Positions 6,664-10,063 of a stretch of DNA of 10,063 nucleotides are shown here, one piece after another. The stretch spans positions 1-10,063 of the forward strand of contig DQYP01000119.1 of the NCBI GenBank assembly GCA_011043375.1, given 5' to 3'. How positions within the stretch are numbered: position 1 is the stretch's first letter; each line of letters opens with the position of its first letter. Made by a program: the position numbers and the translations under genes. A model generated the notes under the pieces. That model did no database searches. It was not told where the DNA came from and saw only the letters and a list, made by a program, of their open reading frames with translations. This stretch comes from Thermotogaceae bacterium. Lineage in GTDB: Bacteria; Thermotogota; Thermotogae; B21-G9; HyVt-16.

Positions 6664-7905
6664 TCACAATTCAAATTCTGGTAATTTCTTTTGAACCATA
6701 TTCCAATTGAATTTTGTATAGTGATTTGGTATTTTCCACCTATCTATGTTATCTTCACTTTGAACCAAAGGAAGGGCATATTCAATAAATTTTTCGCTCA
6801 CCATCAGTCTTTCAGAATCTATGAAATCTTCTGGAAGTGTTTTAGTTTGATTGGCAACTTTATCTAATCCAACTTTTCCAAGTCTCCACATGTATGGTTC
6901 ACTCGATACACGCTCTATTGTGACCATATATCCGCTATCACCTTTCAAGGCAAGATCGACTGCTTTGATTCCAACCGCAGTTGCTTCTTGAACATCTATT
7001 GCACTCGAAAGATGCCTGGCGGATCTCTGAAGGTAATCCGGAATGGCGGTATGAACCTTGAGTTTCAATTCGTTCTTTATGATATTTGCAATCTGCAATC
7101 CAGCACCACCAAGTTGCTTGTTTCCAAAGACATCTGTTGTTCCCATGTCAGAAACAAAGTTGCCCTTCTCATCTTTTATTCCTTCAGAGGCTACTATCGT
7201 ACAGTGTCCAAATTTTTTTATCATTTCATCGACTTTGTTCAATAATCTTTCTTTATCAAATGGAAGTTCAGGAAATAGAATGATGTGTGGTCCCTCTTCT
7301 TCATATTTCTTAAGTAGGGCACTCGCAGCAGCGATCCATCCTGCGTGTCTTCCCATCGACTCCATGACGAATACTTTCGTTGAATCGTACGACATCGATC
7401 TGACATCCAACGTTGCTTCAAAGGTTGATATTGCGGTGTATCTTGCAACTGAAGGATAACCCGGACAATGGTCGGTGAACATCAAATCATTATCCACCGT
7501 TTTGGGAATACCGATCACTTTTAGATCGTATCCGAGTCTTTGAGCCATTTTGTGAATTTTCATAGCGGTGTCCATGGAATCATTACCACCATTGTAAAAG
7601 AAATATTTTATATTGTGTGCTTCGAAAACTTCGAACAAACGGTTGAAATCTTCTTCGTTTTTTAGTTTTCTCCTACAAGATCCCAAAGCAGCACCAGGAG
7701 TGTATTTTAACATTTCGATCGTTTCTCTTGGTTCTTGAGTGAGATCTATCAACTCCTCTTTCAAAAGACCACTTACGCCGTTTTTGGCACCAAACACCTT
7801 GTCTATCTCTTTTGATTTGAGCGCAGCTACAACCACACCATACATGGAACAATTTATTACACTCGTCACACCACCTGACTGAGCATACAGGGCATTCTTT
7901 TCCAT
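6664..7905 (-). CDS. pfp: Diphosphate-dependent 6-phosphofructokinase
   Basis: A 413-residue member of the phosphofructokinase A superfamily that phosphorylates fructose-6-phosphate to fructose-1,6-bisphosphate. Two positions separate PPi from ATP enzymes, and both are PPi-like here. The phosphoryl-donor loop reads GGNDS at 106-110 (ATP enzymes have GGDGS), and the catalytic loop reads PKTVDND at 134-140 (ATP enzymes have PGTIDND). The substrate motif MGRHAGW is at about 184-190 and ASEGI comes later. The first acidic residue of the usual GGDD is Asn here; from memory this is a feature of a longer-chain PFK clade found in anaerobes rather than a defect, but I could not check. PPi use would make the step reversible. 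The start is ATG 7903-7905, with AAGGAG (7915-7920) 9 nt upstream and a clear promoter before it. It is first in the leftward run, and its end lies 34 nt before nadE. Confidence 0.92.
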   Translation of the reverse strand: MEKNALYAQSGGVTSVINCSMYGVVVAALKSKEIDKVFGAKNGVSGLLKEELIDLTQEPRETIEMLKYTPGAALGSCRRKLKNEEDFNRLFEVFEAHNIKYFFYNGGNDSMDTAMKIHKMAQRLGYDLKVIGIPKTVDNDLMFTDHCPGYPSVARYTAISTFEATLDVRSMSYDSTKVFVMESMGRHAGWIAAASALLKKYEEEGPHIILFPELPFDKERLLNKVDEMIKKFGHCTIVASEGIKDEKGNFVSDMGTTDVFGNKQLGGAGLQIANIIKNELKLKVHTAIPDYLQRSARHLSSAIDVQEATAVGIKAVDLALKGDSGYMVTIERVSSEPYMWRLGKVGLDKVANQTKTLPEDFIDSERLMVSEKFIEYALPLVQSEDNIDRWKIPNHYTKFNWNMVQKKLPEFEL

Positions 7906-7941
7906 GAATCTACACTCCTTTTTTTCAAAGTTCTAAAGATA

Positions 7942-7970
7942 ATTATAACGACTAAAGCTTCACTTTTCAA
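7942..7970 (-). promoter_or_regulatory. Sigma-70-type promoter of pfp-nadE
   Basis: On the minus strand, TTGAAA (7965-7970) is followed by exactly 17 nt and then a perfect TATAAT (7942-7947). Transcription should start near 7935, about 30 nt before the pfp ATG, leaving a short leader with the AAGGAG ribosome site. This is the best-matching promoter in the window. Confidence 0.75.
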
Positions 7971-7998
7971 TGAAATATGTATTGGAAGAGATAAGGGC

Positions 7999-8020
7999 GA
8001 TCGTACAATGGTGTGCGATC
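7999..8020. promoter_or_regulatory. Candidate operator palindrome upstream of the amino-acid transporter operon
   Basis: GATCGTACA, four bases (ATGG) and TGTGCGATC form an inverted repeat with 8 of 9 arm positions matching. It ends one base before the extended -10 (8021-8029), so it covers the -35 and spacer region of the rightward promoter. It lies upstream of the expected transcription start, so it would act as DNA and not as an RNA hairpin. GCGATC also recurs directly at 7997-8002 and 8015-8020. I do not recognise the half site as belonging to a particular regulator. Confidence 0.5.
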
Positions 8021-8029
8021 TGATATAAT
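8021..8029 (+). promoter_or_regulatory. Extended -10 promoter of the ABC transporter-metF operon
   Basis: TGATATAAT is a perfect extended -10 element. No TTGACA-like hexamer stands at 16-18 bp; that space is filled by the palindrome at 7999-8020. Transcription would start near 8036, about 22 nt before the permease ATG. This also rules out the in-frame GTG at 8013 as a start, since it lies upstream of the transcript. Confidence 0.6.
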
Positions 8030-8057
8030 ATCCATAACTCGAATGGAGGAGAAAAAG

Positions 8058-8711
8058 ATGGCTTATGCTTTTGAGGTTACCATAAAATCTTTGCCATTTC
8101 TATTGGAAGGTGCCCTAAGAACTTTGCAGATAACGAGTTTGGCAGTTTTATTGGGGTTGATAATAGGAACACTCGTTGGGATGGCTAAACTCTCAAAATA
8201 TAAGATCCTCAGCTATCCAGCGGTAGTGTACGTGGAGTTTTTGAGAGGTACGCCACTATTGGTTCAGATATTCATAATCTATTTTGGACTTCCGGCAATA
8301 GGTATAAACATACCACGTTATCCCAGTGGAATAATAGCACTCGGAATAAACAGTGGGGCGTATATAGCTGAGATAGTGAGGGCTGGAATACAGTCCATTC
8401 CAAAAGGTCAAACTGAGGCAGCTAAGTCTTTGGGAATGACTTACTGGCAAACTATGAGGCACATAATCTTACCTCAGGCGTTCAGAAACATATTACCTGC
8501 CCTTGGAAACGAGTTTATAGCTCTAACCAAGGACAGTTCATTGGTATCGGTGATAGCCATAAGAGAGCTGTTGAGATCCGGTCAGATAGTTATCAGTAGG
8601 ACCTATCAGAGTTTTGCGGTGTACATAGCGGTGGCTTTGATTTACTTCATTCTAACCTTCACTTTGTCTCGAATAGTCCGATGGACTGAAAAAAAGGTGG
8701 CGATCCCATGA
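8058..8711 (+). CDS. Polar amino-acid ABC transporter, permease subunit (HisM/GlnP family)
   Basis: A 217-residue inner-membrane protein that forms the channel of a polar amino-acid importer, probably as a homodimer. The N-terminal segment (LPFLLEGALRTLQIT) and FLRGTPLLVQIF are typical of the His/Glu/Gln/Arg group. The cytoplasmic EAA loop, GQTEAAKSLGMTYWQTMRHIILPQA (split here as GQTEAAKSLGMT and YWQTMRHIILPQA), is followed by NEFIALTKDSSLVSVI, another group hallmark. Four to five hydrophobic helices are visible and the length is normal. I chose ATG 8058-8060 because GGAGGA (8045-8050) lies 7 nt upstream. The GTG at 8013 in the same frame lies before the -10 element and is rejected. It overlaps the ATPase gene by ATGA, so the two are coupled. 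Which amino acid it carries cannot be read from the sequence. Confidence 0.95.
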   Translation: MAYAFEVTIKSLPFLLEGALRTLQITSLAVLLGLIIGTLVGMAKLSKYKILSYPAVVYVEFLRGTPLLVQIFIIYFGLPAIGINIPRYPSGIIALGINSGAYIAEIVRAGIQSIPKGQTEAAKSLGMTYWQTMRHIILPQAFRNILPALGNEFIALTKDSSLVSVIAIRELLRSGQIVISRTYQSFAVYIAVALIYFILTFTLSRIVRWTEKKVAIP

Positions 8712-9454
8712 ATTCGGCAGATTCAAAGCCCATCTTGAGAATCGAAAATCTTTGGAAATCTTTTGGAAAACTACAAGTGTTGAAAGGTATAAATTTGGAG
8801 GTTGACAAAGCGGAAGTCATCGTTGTGATAGGGCCAAGTGGTGGAGGAAAGAGTACATTGCTACGTTGCATAAATCACCTTGAAAGGTACGACAGGGGGA
8901 AGATATGGTTTCAAGGTGAACTCATAGATGAAACATCCACCGACATGAACGTCTTGAGAACGAAGATCGGCATGGTTTTTCAACAATTCAATCTGTTTCC
9001 ACATTTGAGAGTGATAGACAATCTGATACTCGCTCCAAAAATCGTGAAAAAACTCGATGAAAAATCTACAATGGAAAAGGCAAAGGAACTTTTGAAACGA
9101 GTTGGATTGTTGGAAAAGATGAACGAGTATCCCTCGAAACTCTCCGGTGGTCAACAACAAAGGGTTGCCATAGCCCGTGCTTTGATGATGGATCCAATCT
9201 TGATGTTGTTCGATGAACCAACCTCTGCGTTGGATCCAGAACTCGTTGGAGAGGTGCTGGATGTTATGAAAAATTTAGCTAATGATGGTATGACAATGAT
9301 AGTTGTTACACACGAGATCGGTTTCGCACGAGAGGTTGCTGATAGGGTTGTTTTCATAGATGGGGGTATTATAGTGGAATCAGGGACACCGGATGAGATA
9401 TTTAAAAATCCAAAACATCCTCGAACAAGAGAATTTTTGAGGAAGGTTCTATAG
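8708..9454 (+). CDS. Polar amino-acid ABC transporter, ATP-binding subunit (GlnQ/HisP family)
   Basis: A 248-residue ATPase that powers the importer from the cytoplasmic side. All nucleotide-binding motifs are intact: Walker A GPSGGGKST (42-50), Q-loop FQQFNLFPH (Gln about 92), signature LSGGQQQR (145-152), Walker B LMLFDEPTSALDPE (catalytic Glu about 170) and H-loop His202 in VVTHE. FQQFNLFPHLRVIDN and the ending ESGTPDEIFKNPKHPRTREFL are characteristic of the polar amino-acid class rather than the branched-chain or peptide class. The start ATG overlaps the permease stop (ATGA), and AGGTGG (8695-8700) lies 7 nt upstream. The gene runs straight into metF, whose ribosome site overlaps this stop codon. 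No substrate-binding protein gene accompanies the pair here. Confidence 0.96.
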   Translation: MNSADSKPILRIENLWKSFGKLQVLKGINLEVDKAEVIVVIGPSGGGKSTLLRCINHLERYDRGKIWFQGELIDETSTDMNVLRTKIGMVFQQFNLFPHLRVIDNLILAPKIVKKLDEKSTMEKAKELLKRVGLLEKMNEYPSKLSGGQQQRVAIARALMMDPILMLFDEPTSALDPELVGEVLDVMKNLANDGMTMIVVTHEIGFAREVADRVVFIDGGIIVESGTPDEIFKNPKHPRTREFLRKVL

Positions 9455-9459
9455 GAGGT
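9453..9459 (+). promoter_or_regulatory. Ribosome binding site of metF overlapping the ATPase stop
   Basis: AGGAGGT begins inside the ATPase stop codon (TAG 9452-9454) and lies 7 nt before TTG 9467-9469. It is close to the full anti-Shine-Dalgarno complement and fixes the metF start at a TTG. The nearby ATG at 9462 meets a stop two codons later. Confidence 0.75.
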
Positions 9460-9466
9460 GGATGCA

Positions 9467-10063
9467 TTGAATAATATTCGTGATTCGATTTCTCGAGGAA
9501 AATCGATCTTAGTTGAAGTTCTCCCTCCAAGGGGACCAAACATAGATAAATTCATGAAATACTGTCTGAAATTGAAAGAAATTGGTATAAACGGTTTGTC
9601 TGTAACTGACATGCCTGTTGGAAGAATAAGGGTATCTCCTTGGGGAGTTAGTCATTTGCTTTTAAAGGAAAAAATAGATGTTTTGATGCATTACACCAGA
9701 ACGAACAGGAGTATGATAAGGCATGAATCTGATCTTCTTGCCCTGAGTGTTCTTGGAATAGATAATCTCTTGGTTCTTTCAGGAGATGATCCCAAAGGTG
9801 GAGATTACCCTTTTTCAACAAAAGTTGAGGATATAAGCATAGATGGGTTGATAAGGTTGATAAAGTTTTTAAACGAGGGAACAGATTTAGCAAACAATAA
9901 TTTGAATGGTAAAACGGATTTCTTCATAGGTGCCGCGTTGAATCCGTATTCCCATGATATAGAAAGAGAGATTGAAAAAGCCAAGGCAAAGGTAGACGCT
10001 GGTGTCGATTTCTTTGTAACGCAACCCATATTCGACACCGATAAATTCAAGAGGTTTTTGGAC
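9467..10063 (+). CDS. metF: 5,10-methylenetetrahydrofolate reductase (3' partial)
   Basis: The frame starts at TTG 9467-9469 and is still open at the last base, giving 199 residues of a protein normally near 290. It is a flavin TIM-barrel enzyme that reduces 5,10-methylene-THF to 5-methyl-THF for methionine synthesis. The first strand reads LVEVLPPRGP, with Glu17 at the place of the catalytic acid (Glu28 in E. coli). SVTDMPVGR follows, and HYTRTNRSMIRHESDLL replaces the usual HLTC region. LSGDDPKGGDYP carries the folate-contacting Asp107. The barrel continues with FFIGAALNP and AGVDFFVTQPIFD. The wording resembles the branch often fused to an N-terminal homocysteine methyltransferase, but here the protein begins directly at the reductase, so such a fusion is absent. 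Its start is 13 nt after the ATPase stop, so it is probably co-transcribed with the transporter. The 3' end is outside the window. Confidence 0.92.
   Translation, partial: MNNIRDSISRGKSILVEVLPPRGPNIDKFMKYCLKLKEIGINGLSVTDMPVGRIRVSPWGVSHLLLKEKIDVLMHYTRTNRSMIRHESDLLALSVLGIDNLLVLSGDDPKGGDYPFSTKVEDISIDGLIRLIKFLNEGTDLANNNLNGKTDFFIGAALNPYSHDIEREIEKAKAKVDAGVDFFVTQPIFDTDKFKRFLD

Noticed and set aside
8013..8057. GTG at 8013 as an earlier start for the permease
   Set aside because: It lies upstream of the TATAAT at 8024-8029 and inside the candidate operator, while ATG 8058 has GGAGGA at the right distance.
7906..8057. Riboswitch or attenuator ahead of the transporter-metF operon, such as a SAM or T-box element
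   Set aside because: The expected leader is only about 22 nt, too short for such elements, and the palindrome lies before the transcription start.
9151..9612. Minus-strand open frame across the ATPase-metF junction
   Set aside because: Both strands cannot plausibly code here; the + strand carries all ABC ATPase motifs and the MetF N-terminus with a strong ribosome site.
1..10063. CRISPR array, insertion sequence, prophage or defence island
   Set aside because: No spaced repeats, transposase, integrase, terminal inverted repeats or defence-type domains are visible; every sizeable gene belongs to a metabolic, transport or envelope family, apart from one TPR protein.

Overview
The window looks like ordinary chromosome from a fermentative, probably thermophilic, AT-rich bacterium. 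Arginine is mostly AGA/AGG and isoleucine mostly ATA. There is a PPi-type phosphofructokinase, a two-domain glutamine-dependent NAD+ synthetase, several TTG starts and tightly packed genes. The mix is reminiscent of Thermotogota, but no single marker here fixes the phylum, so that placement is a moderate-to-low confidence inference.

Layout. (1) 1-948, + strand: the 3' part of an extended short-chain dehydrogenase/epimerase that enters from the left edge. (2) 950-7905, - strand: a run of six genes read right to left. These are PPi-dependent phosphofructokinase (pfp), NAD+ synthetase (nadE), a TPR-repeat protein, prepilin peptidase (pilD type), serine hydroxymethyltransferase (glyA) and a hexapeptide-repeat acyltransferase. 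A good sigma-70-like promoter lies before pfp, and a second extended -10 promoter lies in the 92-nt gap between nadE and the TPR gene. The run is therefore probably two overlapping transcription units. The last gene converges on the epimerase with one base between the stop codons. (3) 7906-8057: the divergent intergenic region, holding the pfp promoter on one strand and an extended -10 promoter next to a near-perfect palindrome on the other. (4) 8058-10063, + strand: a polar amino-acid ABC transporter permease, its ATPase (ATGA overlap) and a methylenetetrahydrofolate reductase (metF) that runs off the right edge. The metF ribosome site overlaps the ATPase stop.

Functional links (inference). 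NadE releases PPi and Pfp can use PPi to drive glycolysis, so the pfp-nadE pair makes biochemical sense. GlyA makes 5,10-methylene-THF and MetF reduces it, so both arms of the window touch one-carbon metabolism. The transporter pair has no substrate-binding protein gene here.

I found no tRNA, rRNA, CRISPR array, insertion sequence, riboswitch or convincing intrinsic terminator, and no clearly novel defence or mobile system. The most useful non-coding signal is the candidate operator at 7999-8020. No gap without a gene exceeds 300 bases; the largest is 152 nt (7906-8057).
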